Assembly: GCF_002211105.1 (NCBI RefSeq)
Contig: NZ_JPUA01000025.1
Location: 22,799-80,141, forward strand
Source of the DNA: Halomonas campaniensis
GTDB taxonomy: Bacteria > Pseudomonadota > Gammaproteobacteria > Pseudomonadales > Halomonadaceae
Length of the DNA stretch: 57,343 nt
Reading direction: 5' to 3'
The notes beneath the pieces were generated by a model. The model saw nothing but the letters and a program-made list of their open reading frames with translations. It did no database searches and had not been told where the DNA came from. Shown piece by piece: positions 16,788-24,437 of this stretch. The position numbers and the translations under genes were made by a program. How positions within the stretch are numbered: position 1 is the stretch's first letter; every line of letters begins with the position of its first letter.

Positions 16788-16854
16788 TACGTAGCCCGTT
16801 GGCGTTGCAGAGGGAGCTTATGAAACGCTTGCTCAAGCGTTACGCTTCCTTTCT

Positions 16855-17568
16855 TTATATCATCGGCAACATTTTGGTATATAACGCGCAATCATCCCTA
16901 TAGCAATCGCAGGACGCCTCTATTAGGCCTGGTCGATCAAGCACCGTGATGGTTCCGCGCTGATAACAGATTAGGCCACGTGCCTGCAGGGCTATCGCTG
17001 CCAGGGTAATGCCGGCCCGTCTAACCCCGAGCATCATGGCCAGAAACTCGTGGGTCAGATTCAACTGATCAGTCCCCGCGCGATCCTGAGTCATCAGCAG
17101 CCAGCGGGCGAGGCGCTCTTCAATTCGGTGGAAGTGATTACACGCCGCTGATGTCGCTAATTGCGTCATCACGACATAGATATAGCGCTTCAGCCGCTGA
17201 TGTAATACCGGGCTGTCAGGTAGTAGCCGCTGAAAGCTTTCAGCGGTCATGCGTAGGGCCGACCCCGCACCTTGAACCAAGGCGATCAATTGAGTCTCTT
17301 CGACGCTGAGTACCAGAGGCATGCCTAGCATGCCCTCTCGACCCGCCATCGCGACTTCCAAGCGGCTGTCAGTACCGACGACCGCAATCAGTGAAATGAA
17401 ACTATCGATGGGAAAATAGACGTGGGTAAATGTCTCTGTGGGCTGTAGCAGCACTTCACCAAAGCTAAGCTCCACGGTTTCGCAGGCAGCCATAAAGGCA
17501 TTTCGCTCGACTTCCGGCAGCTCAACAAGCAGTTGATTGGCAGCGGGAACGTTCAAAATAGACGTCAT
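16855..17568 (-). CDS. Crp/Fnr-family regulator, copy 1
   Basis: A 237-residue regulator with an N-terminal cyclic-nucleotide-binding-like barrel (VYFPIDSFISLIAVV, then EVAMAGREGMLGMPL) and a C-terminal winged helix (LNLTHEFLAMMLGVRRAGIT). It belongs to the large subgroup of Crp/Fnr proteins without the Fnr iron-sulphur cysteine cluster and without the usual cAMP contacts, so the signal is unknown. It is a clear paralogue of the next gene, with the same ARWLL, MLGVRR and VLDRPGL blocks. Both are on the minus strand and separated by 152 bases. A 16-nt palindromic motif lies 133-148 bases upstream of its start. Confidence 0.88.
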   Translation of the reverse strand: MTSILNVPAANQLLVELPEVERNAFMAACETVELSFGEVLLQPTETFTHVYFPIDSFISLIAVVGTDSRLEVAMAGREGMLGMPLVLSVEETQLIALVQGAGSALRMTAESFQRLLPDSPVLHQRLKRYIYVVMTQLATSAACNHFHRIEERLARWLLMTQDRAGTDQLNLTHEFLAMMLGVRRAGITLAAIALQARGLICYQRGTITVLDRPGLIEASCDCYRDDCALYTKMLPMI

Positions 17569-17700
17569 GTGCCTCTCCGGTTATAAGAACCTGTCAAACG
17601 GCACAATGAAGGTATAAATCATTTTGATGTCGGCTGCAGATAAGCCGTTACTGAACGCTGACGGCCTATCTGCATATTAACATTGGGTAAATCAAGCGTC

Positions 17701-17716
17701 GGCACGCTAGCGTACA
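17701..17716. promoter_or_regulatory. Shared Crp/Fnr-associated motif, site 2
   Basis: GGCACGCTAGCGTACA matches the pattern TGTRCGYTARCGYACA at 14 of 16 positions. It lies in the spacer between the two Crp/Fnr genes, upstream of copy 1. Two better copies occur upstream of copy 2 and upstream of the cyclic glucan synthase. Confidence 0.5.
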
Positions 17717-17720
17717 TAAC

Positions 17721-18440
17721 TCACATAACGCTGTTGTGGTTAAGCAGGCGGTCGTACTCCTCTTTGACCACTCCATAACACTCGCAGACTCGTGCCTCCA
17801 ATCCCGGCCGGTCAAGCACATTGATCCGACCACGGTGATAGGAGATCAGGCCAGCTCTTTGGAGCTTGCCTGCCGACTCGGTGACTCCCTCGCGACGCAC
17901 TCCCAGCATATTGGCAATTAACTCCTGGGTCATGATCAGTTCATTACCCGGCAATCGGTCGATACTGAGCAGCAACCAACGACAAAGCTGCTGATCGACG
18001 TTGTGATGGCGATTGCATACCGCTGTCTGTGCCATGTGTGTCAGCAGGGCTTGGGTATAGCGTAAGAGTAGGCGCTGCATTGGGCCAGCACGGTAGAACT
18101 CGTTTTTGAGCAAATGACCCTTGAGACGTAACGCCTGCCCGGCACTCTGAACGATCGCTCGGCTGGGGGTGGTCTCACCGCCCATGAACAGCGAAACGCC
18201 AACCACACCCTCATAGCCGACAACAGCAATTTCTGTCGAGGCGCCATTTTCCATTACGCACAGCAGCGAGACGATGGAATCGAGTGGAAAGTAGACATGT
18301 TTCATTTGCTGCCCAGATTCACATAACGATTGGCCTAATGTCAGCGTTACTTTCTCTAAATTAGGCAGCAAGCGGGAAAGCTCTTCTTCAGGCAGCAGTC
18401 CTAAAAGAGCATTCTGCTGGAAATCACAAGGCACTGGCAT
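17721..18440 (-). CDS. Crp/Fnr-family regulator, copy 2
   Basis: A 239-residue paralogue of the preceding gene with the same two-domain layout: an effector barrel (HVYFPLDSIVSLLCVM, VGYEGVVGVSLFMG) and a winged helix (MTQELIANMLGVRREGVTES). The recognition-helix residues RREGVTE differ slightly from RRAGITL in copy 1, so DNA specificity may be similar but not identical. Upstream are a perfect 16-bp palindrome (18493-18508) and a copy of the shared 16-nt motif (18538-18553), which suggests autoregulation. The signal sensed is unknown. Confidence 0.88.
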   Translation of the reverse strand: MPVPCDFQQNALLGLLPEEELSRLLPNLEKVTLTLGQSLCESGQQMKHVYFPLDSIVSLLCVMENGASTEIAVVGYEGVVGVSLFMGGETTPSRAIVQSAGQALRLKGHLLKNEFYRAGPMQRLLLRYTQALLTHMAQTAVCNRHHNVDQQLCRWLLLSIDRLPGNELIMTQELIANMLGVRREGVTESAGKLQRAGLISYHRGRINVLDRPGLEARVCECYGVVKEEYDRLLNHNSVM

Positions 18441-18492
18441 TGAATATCCCCCTTATTACTGGCTGTCGCGCAGTTTGACTACAGTCGCCTAT

Positions 18493-18508
18493 GTAAGGCA
18501 TGCCTTAC
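18493..18508. promoter_or_regulatory. Perfect 16-bp palindrome upstream of Crp/Fnr copy 2
   Basis: GTAAGGCATGCCTTAC is self-complementary over all 16 bases and lies 53-68 bases upstream of the start codon, a normal operator position. Its sequence is unrelated to the shared TGTRCGYTARCGYACA motif, so a second regulator may act here. Confidence 0.5.
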
Positions 18509-18537
18509 TTAAGTATAGAGTGTCGCGGGGCAAACTC

Positions 18538-18553
18538 TGTACGCTAACGCACA
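18538..18553. promoter_or_regulatory. Shared Crp/Fnr-associated motif, site 1
   Basis: TGTACGCTAACGCACA fits the palindromic pattern TGTRCGYTARCGYACA at all 16 positions. It lies 98-113 bases upstream of Crp/Fnr copy 2. Its dyad symmetry and length suit a Crp/Fnr dimer, so autoregulation is plausible. Confidence 0.55.
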
Positions 18554-18905
18554 TAAGCCTCTTGGGACAGGATTTGAAACCGAGCGCGTTGTATAAGAGA
18601 GGTTAGTCAGAGATGGATAGCTATTGCAGAATTTTTACACCCCGTGTTCGCCAGCGCACAGTCAGTCGCTACTATCCCGTCTAGGGTGCCTATGAGTGAG
18701 GCGACGGACTGCCTTAATACGGATGTTGCACTTTGCGCTGCAGGGAAGGCAGCGCCTCCTTTCTAAACTCTTCACTGCTAAAAGCATTTTGTCAGTGAAG
18801 CTGAATGATGCATGGGATGTGTGTGGGTATCACTGTCAGGCAGCGTTGAAAACCCCAGACTTAGGTCATTGAAAGCAGCTATTTAAAAGCGCTATCATGA
18901 ATACT

Positions 18906-18924
18906 AATAACAACGATTATCATG
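18906..18924. promoter_or_regulatory. Fur-box-like site upstream of receptor 1
   Basis: An AT-rich stretch with repeated GAT/ATC units matches about 11 of 19 positions of the classical Fur consensus, with a further overlapping imperfect match to its right. It lies about 50 bases before the start of a siderophore receptor, where a Fur site is expected. Confidence 0.5.
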
Positions 18925-18976
18925 ATGCTTATTGCTCTGCTTCCACTTTGCTCCTAAATCTAACTGAGACCACACC

Positions 18977-21040
18977 ATGCCTCGTCTGCCGTTTGCTCGT
19001 CGCCCCTTGGCGCGCTCAATCGCCGCGCTCATTCCCGTCACCGCGGCGCTCTTCTGCACATCTGCCTATGCTCAAGAAACGTCTACGTCCAACGATACTG
19101 TGGTGGTCACGGCCACGGCTTTGAAAGTGGATACCCCGCTGGTAGAGACGCCACGCCCAGTCTCAAGCGTTGACCGTGAAGAGCTGGAAACGCGTAACGT
19201 CCAACAGCTAGATGAAACGTTCCGCTATCGCGCGGGCGTGCTATCGGGACATTACGGTAGCGATAACAATACCGATTGGTTCAAGGTGCGCGGTTTTGAT
19301 CAATCGACTTACCAAGATGGCCTGCGAATCTACCGCGAAGGGTTTTATCAGTGGCTACCCGAGCCTTATGGTCTGGAGCGTATCGAGGTATTTAAAGGGC
19401 CTTCATCGATTCTTTATGGTGAAGCACCTCCTGGGGGCTTGATCAATGCGGTGAGCAAGCGTCCGACTGAGACGCCTCAAGGGGAGGTTAATTTACAGCT
19501 TGGTAACCGCAACCACCGCCAAGTCGGTATTGATACTAGCGGGCCGCTGGGAGAGTCGGACGATGTGCGCTATCGCCTGGTGGGATTATACAAAGAGCGC
19601 GACGGCGATTTAAACGCCACGGATAACGAGCGCTACTACTTTGCGCCGAGCCTGGCGGTTGATCTTAGTGAAGACACTAGCGTTACCTTTTTAGCCAGCG
19701 TGCAAAAAGATGATGGCGTTCCCGTTAATGGCTTTAAGCTGCCCTATGGCACTGTGGAAAACACCCCTTTTGGCCACATAGACCCACAGACCAACTTGAG
19801 CGAGCCTGGATACGATCGGGATAAACGCACTCAGTGGGGGATAGGTTATGAGCTTCGCCATGCAATTAACGATACCTGGTCGTTTGAGCAAGACCTGCGC
19901 TATAGCGAACTGGACTTAGAGCTGCGCAGTACCTACGCACTTTCCATGATTGATGAGCGACGCGCATCCCGTGGATTGGTTTATCGCGATGGTTCCATTG
20001 ATAGCTGGACGATTGATAACCGCATGGTGGGTACTTGGTACGGTGATCGCACCGAGAATACGCTGCTGCTGGGGGTTGATTATCAAAACTTGAGCCTGCG
20101 CGGCCAGGAAGGGGATAACTATGCGTTCGGCGAACCGATTGATATTTTTAACCCAACCTACGGAAACTTTACGCCGATTGCGGAAGAAGATCTGCTAACG
20201 CGGGAAATCGATAAAGAGCAGACCGGCCTGTATGCCCAAAACCAGCTGCGTATCGATGACCGCTGGGTACTACTGGGCGGCGTACGCTACGACCAAGCGG
20301 AAACAGATAACCGTAATCAAACCGCAGGAACCACTCAGCGCTCAGATGACGACCAAGTGTCTTGGTCAGGTGGCGCGATGTACCTGGGTGAAAACGGCGT
20401 TAATCCTTACGTTAGCTACACTGAGTCATTTGACCCAGTGGGTCGAGTTGATGATGCAGGCGACCTGTATGATCCCCGTGAAGGTCGTCAGTGGGAAATA
20501 GGCGCTAAATTGGCGCCGTTCGACTGGGATGGCTATGTAACGGCGGCAGTTTTTGATCTGGAAGAGACCAATACTCTAGTCACCTCCCCAGCAGGCTTCC
20601 AGGTACAAGAGGGCAAGCGAACCTCTCAAGGTTTTGAGCTGGAAGGGGTGGGTTATATTACCGATGCGTTAAAAGTCACCGCGGCTTACACCTACACCGA
20701 TGCCCGCCTGGAAGGCGATGAGCGTGCGCCGTTAATCCCGCGCCACCAAGCTTCTACATGGTTGGATTACGCCTTCACCGGCGGCGCGTTAAACGGTGTG
20801 ACCCTGGGTGGGGGTGTGCGTTATGTGGGCAGCACCGTTGATACCAGCGTCGCCGACAACACGGCAGTGGATAGCTACACCCTGGTCGATGCCATGGTGG
20901 GCTATGAGTTTGCTGACGGTTGGCAGGCCCAGGTCAACGTCAACAACCTTACCGATAAAGAGTACGTGGCCAGCTGTGAATACTGGTGCTACTACGGAGA
21001 ATCCCGCAGTGTGATTGGCAGCGTGAAATATAGTTGGTAA
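18977..21040 (+). CDS. TonB-dependent siderophore receptor (FhuA/FoxA-like)
   Basis: A 687-residue outer-membrane receptor. The signal peptide is at residues 1 to about 32, with cleavage after AYA, followed by a TonB box (DTVVVTA). The plug domain includes FKVRGFDQSTYQDGLRI, then ERIEVFKGPSSILYGEAPPG. The 22-strand barrel ends in an aromatic residue (KYSW). The paired cysteines near the C-terminus (VASCEYWCYYG) resemble those of FhuA- and FoxA-type hydroxamate receptors, so a ferrichrome- or ferrioxamine-like ligand is the best guess. There is no N-terminal signalling domain. A Fur-box-like site lies upstream. It is monocistronic, with a terminator-like hairpin after the stop. Confidence 0.9.
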   Translation: MPRLPFARRPLARSIAALIPVTAALFCTSAYAQETSTSNDTVVVTATALKVDTPLVETPRPVSSVDREELETRNVQQLDETFRYRAGVLSGHYGSDNNTDWFKVRGFDQSTYQDGLRIYREGFYQWLPEPYGLERIEVFKGPSSILYGEAPPGGLINAVSKRPTETPQGEVNLQLGNRNHRQVGIDTSGPLGESDDVRYRLVGLYKERDGDLNATDNERYYFAPSLAVDLSEDTSVTFLASVQKDDGVPVNGFKLPYGTVENTPFGHIDPQTNLSEPGYDRDKRTQWGIGYELRHAINDTWSFEQDLRYSELDLELRSTYALSMIDERRASRGLVYRDGSIDSWTIDNRMVGTWYGDRTENTLLLGVDYQNLSLRGQEGDNYAFGEPIDIFNPTYGNFTPIAEEDLLTREIDKEQTGLYAQNQLRIDDRWVLLGGVRYDQAETDNRNQTAGTTQRSDDDQVSWSGGAMYLGENGVNPYVSYTESFDPVGRVDDAGDLYDPREGRQWEIGAKLAPFDWDGYVTAAVFDLEETNTLVTSPAGFQVQEGKRTSQGFELEGVGYITDALKVTAAYTYTDARLEGDERAPLIPRHQASTWLDYAFTGGALNGVTLGGGVRYVGSTVDTSVADNTAVDSYTLVDAMVGYEFADGWQAQVNVNNLTDKEYVASCEYWCYYGESRSVIGSVKYSW

Positions 21041-21059
21041 AGCCCATTGCAAACCACAG

Positions 21060-21085
21060 CGCCCGGCCATACAGGTCGGGCGTTT
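21060..21085 (+). terminator. Terminator-like hairpin after receptor 1
   Basis: CGCCCGGC pairs with GTCGGGCG (one G-T pair) across a seven-base loop, followed by TTT. It lies 20 bases after the receptor stop. Confidence 0.65.
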
Positions 21086-21208
21086 GCGCATCTGGGTTAT
21101 GTCTTAGGGGCTTGAGGTATATCTAGGTACGGTATCGTGTGTTTCTAGCTATACTGAGGACGCTGACTGCTCTTCTTCTATGCAGAACAGCTAACTCAGG
21201 AGTCAGTT

Positions 21209-22552
21209 ATGCCACGTTTAATCCGTCGATTTAACAGTGTTTTTCCGCTTGCGCTGCACGCGATACTAGTTGGTTGGGCTTCCTCCGCCGTCGCGCATAC
21301 ACATGACAGTGGCATGTTAAGCGCCGAGGAGTCAGATCCCAACCGTTTGGGTTGGATGCAGGGATTTCCGCCTGTTTCTGGACGGGTAATTGGCCAACCT
21401 GACTCCAATTACTTTAGCTTTCCTAAAATGCGCTGGACGGTGTGCCACTTCCGCGAATTGCTGCCCACTAAACAGGTAAGTCGTGGGTTGGGATCACCTT
21501 CACCGCTCACCTATGCGCTGGATGACGCCATCAACGGTGTGATGTTTACACCCCTTGACGGTAGTGAACCCATGTCGTGGCAGGCGTCGCTGAACGAGAA
21601 TTACACTGATGGCCTGCTGATTCTTCATCAGGGGCAAGTGGTGTATGAGTACTACGCTGGCTGTTTAGATGAAGCGGGCCAGCACGGGGCAATGTCGGTG
21701 ACTAAGTCGATGACCGGTCTGTTGGGGGAAATACTGGTAGCGGAAGGAGCGTTGGATGAGCAGGCGCTCGTCGGCGACATATTGCCAGAACTTGTCAATA
21801 GCGCTTTTGGCAATGCCACCGTGCAGCAGTTGCTAGAAATGACCACAGGCCTTGCCTATAGCGAAGATTACAGCGACCCCAATGCGGAGATCTGGGCTTA
21901 TAACGCCGCGGCAAGCCCGCTCCCCAAGCCAGAAGGCTACTCTGGGCCACGCACGTACTATGAGTATTTAGCCACCGTACAGCCGGAAGGTGAGCATGGT
22001 CAGGTGTTTGGCTATAAAACCATCAATACCGATGCACTCGGTTGGGTAATTGCGCGCACCACGGGCGAGTCGGTGACGTCGTTACTCTCGTCGCGAATTT
22101 GGCAACGCATAGGCGCCGAGCAGGATGGCTACTTTACCGTTGACTCCATCGGTACACCGTTTGCTGGTGGTGGTTTAAGTGCAGGCCTGCGGGATATGGC
22201 CAGAGTAGGGCAGTTGGTGCTGAGTGAGGGTGTTGTTGACGGAGAACGGCTGTTTCCTGCTGCGGCGATAGAACGTATTCGTCAAGGGGGTGACAGGCAA
22301 GCGTTTGCCGCTGCAGGTTACCGCTATTTACCTGGCGGCAGTTACCGTGGCATGTGGTGGTCGCTGCATAACGACCATGGTGCATTCGCTGCCCGCGGTG
22401 TGCATGGGCAAACGATATACATCGACCCCACCGCGGAGATGGTAATAGTGCGCTTTGCATCACACCCGGTGGCAGGCAATGCCGCCAACGACCCCACCTC
22501 GCTCCCAGCTTATCAAGCAGTGGCTGAGTATTTGTTGGAGAAAGCCCCTTAG
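21209..22552 (+). CDS. Exported serine hydrolase of the beta-lactamase/esterase superfamily
   Basis: A 447-residue protein with a signal peptide (residues 1 to about 30). The hydrolase fold is that of class C beta-lactamases and EstB-type esterases: the nucleophile motif SVTK in GAMSVTKSMTG, a Tyr-Asn motif candidate in WAYNAAAS, and HGQ in GVHGQTIYID in place of the KTG motif. AGGAG precedes the ATG. Such proteins are often esterases or peptidases rather than antibiotic-resistance enzymes, and the substrate is unknown. It lies between two iron-uptake loci, but nothing in the sequence ties it to siderophores. Confidence 0.83.
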   Translation: MPRLIRRFNSVFPLALHAILVGWASSAVAHTHDSGMLSAEESDPNRLGWMQGFPPVSGRVIGQPDSNYFSFPKMRWTVCHFRELLPTKQVSRGLGSPSPLTYALDDAINGVMFTPLDGSEPMSWQASLNENYTDGLLILHQGQVVYEYYAGCLDEAGQHGAMSVTKSMTGLLGEILVAEGALDEQALVGDILPELVNSAFGNATVQQLLEMTTGLAYSEDYSDPNAEIWAYNAAASPLPKPEGYSGPRTYYEYLATVQPEGEHGQVFGYKTINTDALGWVIARTTGESVTSLLSSRIWQRIGAEQDGYFTVDSIGTPFAGGGLSAGLRDMARVGQLVLSEGVVDGERLFPAAAIERIRQGGDRQAFAAAGYRYLPGGSYRGMWWSLHNDHGAFAARGVHGQTIYIDPTAEMVIVRFASHPVAGNAANDPTSLPAYQAVAEYLLEKAP

Positions 22553-22587
22553 GTCAGAGCTGCCCACCGTTCCATATTTTCATCATG

Positions 22588-22622
22588 TGCTATCATTGCA
22601 GTCAATGATGTCAGTGTTAGCA
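22588..22622. promoter_or_regulatory. Candidate FitAB operator
   Basis: TGCTATCA at 22588-22595 and TGTTAGCA at 22615-22622 form an inverted repeat with one mismatch. A perfect ATCATTG-CAGT-CAATGAT repeat lies between and over them. As I recall, the gonococcal FitAB operator uses TGCTATCA half-sites, which supports autoregulation here. The right half ends three bases before the ribosome-binding site of fitA. Confidence 0.55.
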
Positions 22623-22639
22623 ATGAGGAGGGTGTGCAA

Positions 22640-22882
22640 ATGGCAACTATAACGGTGCGTAATTTGGATGATGAACTCAAAGCGCAGCTCCGCGTTCAAG
22701 CGGCGAGCCATGGGCACTCTATGGAAGAAGAGGTACGGCTTATTCTTCGCAAGGCGTTAGTAAAGCCACAACAGGGTGGGTTGGGAAGTCGCATTCATCA
22801 GCGTTTTGCCGCTGAGGGCGAATTGGAATTAGCGTTGCCAAAACGTCAGGAAAAACCAAGAGCCGCGGACTTTGAGTCGTGA
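22640..22882 (+). CDS. fitA: FitA-like antitoxin
   Basis: An 80-residue protein with an N-terminal ribbon-helix-helix (ATITVRNLDDELKAQLRVQA, then ASHGHSMEEEVRLILRKAL) and a C-terminal tail expected to wrap the toxin. I chose the ATG at 22640 because a strong GAGGAGG lies eight bases upstream; a GTG two codons earlier is less likely. It overlaps the toxin gene by four bases. FitA antitoxins bind DNA as complexes with FitB and repress their own promoter. Confidence 0.87.
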   Translation: MATITVRNLDDELKAQLRVQAASHGHSMEEEVRLILRKALVKPQQGGLGSRIHQRFAAEGELELALPKRQEKPRAADFES

Positions 22883-23301
22883 TTATTCTTGACACCAACA
22901 TATTGTCGGAATTGATGCGCCCTGCGCCCAATATGAGGGTAGTTAATTGGCTTAATGCTGAGGAGCCTCTCGGCGTCACGATAACCGCTATTACCGGGGC
23001 CGAAATTCTTTACGGCATTGAACGTTTGCCTGATGGCAAGCGTAAGCAGCGCTTTGCACAGCTAGCCGCCGAGATGTTTGAGGAAGACTTTACCGAACGT
23101 ATTTTACCTTTTGATGAAGTAGCCGCTGCCTATTATGCAACTTTAGTTGCCGACAGCGAGCGTTCCGGCCGGGTAGTGCATTCTGCTGATGCTCAAATCG
23201 CCGCCATTTGTCAGCAGCACCACGCCCAGCTTGCTACCCGCAATGTGAAAGATTTCAAATATTTAGACATCCCTATTATCACCCCCTGGCAGGTCGAGTA
23301 G
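22879..23301 (+). CDS. fitB: FitB-like PIN-domain toxin
   Basis: A 140-residue PIN-domain ribonuclease of the VapC/FitB class. The acidic metal-binding residues are visible: D5 and the following MIILDTNILSELM strand, E42 in TGAEILYGIE, and D104 in HSADAQIAAI, with a further Asp in NVKDFKYLD. The gene starts with GTG, overlapping the antitoxin stop as GTGA, so translation is coupled. FitB toxins cleave RNA when released from FitA. The sequence looks intact. It converges with the ABC ATPase gene, 22 bases away. Confidence 0.88.
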   Translation: MIILDTNILSELMRPAPNMRVVNWLNAEEPLGVTITAITGAEILYGIERLPDGKRKQRFAQLAAEMFEEDFTERILPFDEVAAAYYATLVADSERSGRVVHSADAQIAAICQQHHAQLATRNVKDFKYLDIPIITPWQVE

Positions 23302-23323
23302 CGTCTCCCAATACGCAGCGTTG

Positions 23324-24169
23324 CTAAACAACCACATCCGATTCAGTAATGGATTGGCAACGTTTACGTGGTACGCAAATCGGGCTGCCGCTTTCAGGGT
23401 CATGGATGACATGGGCATCAAGGTCAAACACGCGCTTGAGATTGGTCGTGGTAAAGACTTCGCCAGGCGCGCCGCTGGTGACGATACGACCATCGCACAT
23501 CATCACCAACTGATCAGCGTAGGCGGCGGCCAGGTTGAGGTCGTGGAGCACCAGTAGCAGAGTGCGGCCTTTATCATGGGCCAGGCGCGAAAGTAGCTCC
23601 AACAAATCCACCTGTACCTTCAGATCCAGAAAGGTAGTGGGCTCATCAAGCAGAATCAGGTCGGTTTGTTGCGCTAGCACCATGGCAATCCAGCAGCGCT
23701 GGCGCTGGCCGCCGGAGAGCGCATCGACGTTGCGCTGGGCAAACTCCGTCACGCGGGTATAAGCCATGGCCTCACGAATAGCTTCTGCGTCCTGCTGAGC
23801 ATTTTTCTGCCATAACCCCTGATGCGGAAAACGCCCCATTCCCACCAACTGCTTTACGCTCAGCCCCTCAGGCGCTACCGGGCCTTGGGGCAGAATTCCC
23901 AGACGCTTGGCGACCTCTCGCGTTTTGCTGCGATGGATATCCTTGCCGTCCAAATACACATGCCCGCCACTAGGCGTGAGCGTGCGCGCCAGCGTTTTTA
24001 GCAGCGTCGACTTGCCACTGCCATTGGGCCCCAAGAGCACCGTGAGCTTGCCTTCCTCAATTGCAATGTCGACACCATCCAGTACACGTCGAGTGTCATA
24101 GCCCGCGTGCAGGGCTTCGCCCGTCAAGCGAGGTGGTTGATGAGAAGGGTGGGTCATGAATGTGCTCAT
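23324..24169 (-). CDS. Siderophore ABC transporter ATPase (FecE/FhuC-like)
   Basis: About 281 residues with all ATPase motifs: Walker A GPNGSGKST, the signature LSGGQRQR, Walker B LILLDEPTTFLDL and the switch histidine in LLVLHDLNLAAA. It matches ATPases of the iron-siderophore (FepC/FhuC) family. The start is uncertain: ATGs at 24169 and 24157 are both possible and neither has a good ribosome-binding site. It is separated from its likely permeases (26649-28687) by a receptor gene on the opposite strand. A Fur-box-like site lies in the divergent promoter region. Confidence 0.88.
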   Translation of the reverse strand: MSTFMTHPSHQPPRLTGEALHAGYDTRRVLDGVDIAIEEGKLTVLLGPNGSGKSTLLKTLARTLTPSGGHVYLDGKDIHRSKTREVAKRLGILPQGPVAPEGLSVKQLVGMGRFPHQGLWQKNAQQDAEAIREAMAYTRVTEFAQRNVDALSGGQRQRCWIAMVLAQQTDLILLDEPTTFLDLKVQVDLLELLSRLAHDKGRTLLLVLHDLNLAAAYADQLVMMCDGRIVTSGAPGEVFTTTNLKRVFDLDAHVIHDPESGSPICVPRKRCQSITESDVVV

Positions 24170-24357
24170 TGGGGTTGTTAAAGCAGGCAGAACCGTAAGC
24201 CAAAATATTCTCATTTTCAATACTTGGCATTGCTCAGCAACCAATTGCCACTGCTTTAAGCGTCGGCTCTAGAGGAAATAGGGGGTAAGAGAGGGGAGAA
24301 TGAGTGTCGTTATCCTGAACTGTGCGTTCCGCTTGAGTAGACCTTTGTGGCTTATAT

Positions 24358-24376
24358 GCATAAAATAATCATTATT
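24358..24376. promoter_or_regulatory. Fur box between ABC ATPase and receptor 2
   Basis: The stretch containing AATAATCATTATT matches about 13 of 19 positions of the Fur consensus, with the AATCATTAT core intact. It is placed to control both the divergent ATPase gene and the receptor gene. Confidence 0.7.
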
Positions 24377-24437
24377 ATTTAGATGTAGATTACGTTTTCA
24401 CGGTAAGGTTCACTCAAAAGCAGGGGATAAAAACTAG

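Larger units (their letters stand above)
18441..18976. other. Regulatory intergenic region between Crp/Fnr copy 2 and the siderophore receptor
   Basis: These 536 bases hold no credible gene. The left part carries two palindromic elements that probably serve the Crp/Fnr gene (minus strand). The right end carries an AT-rich Fur-box-like sequence serving the receptor. The middle, about 18560-18890, shows no conserved structure I can identify. Confidence 0.6.
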
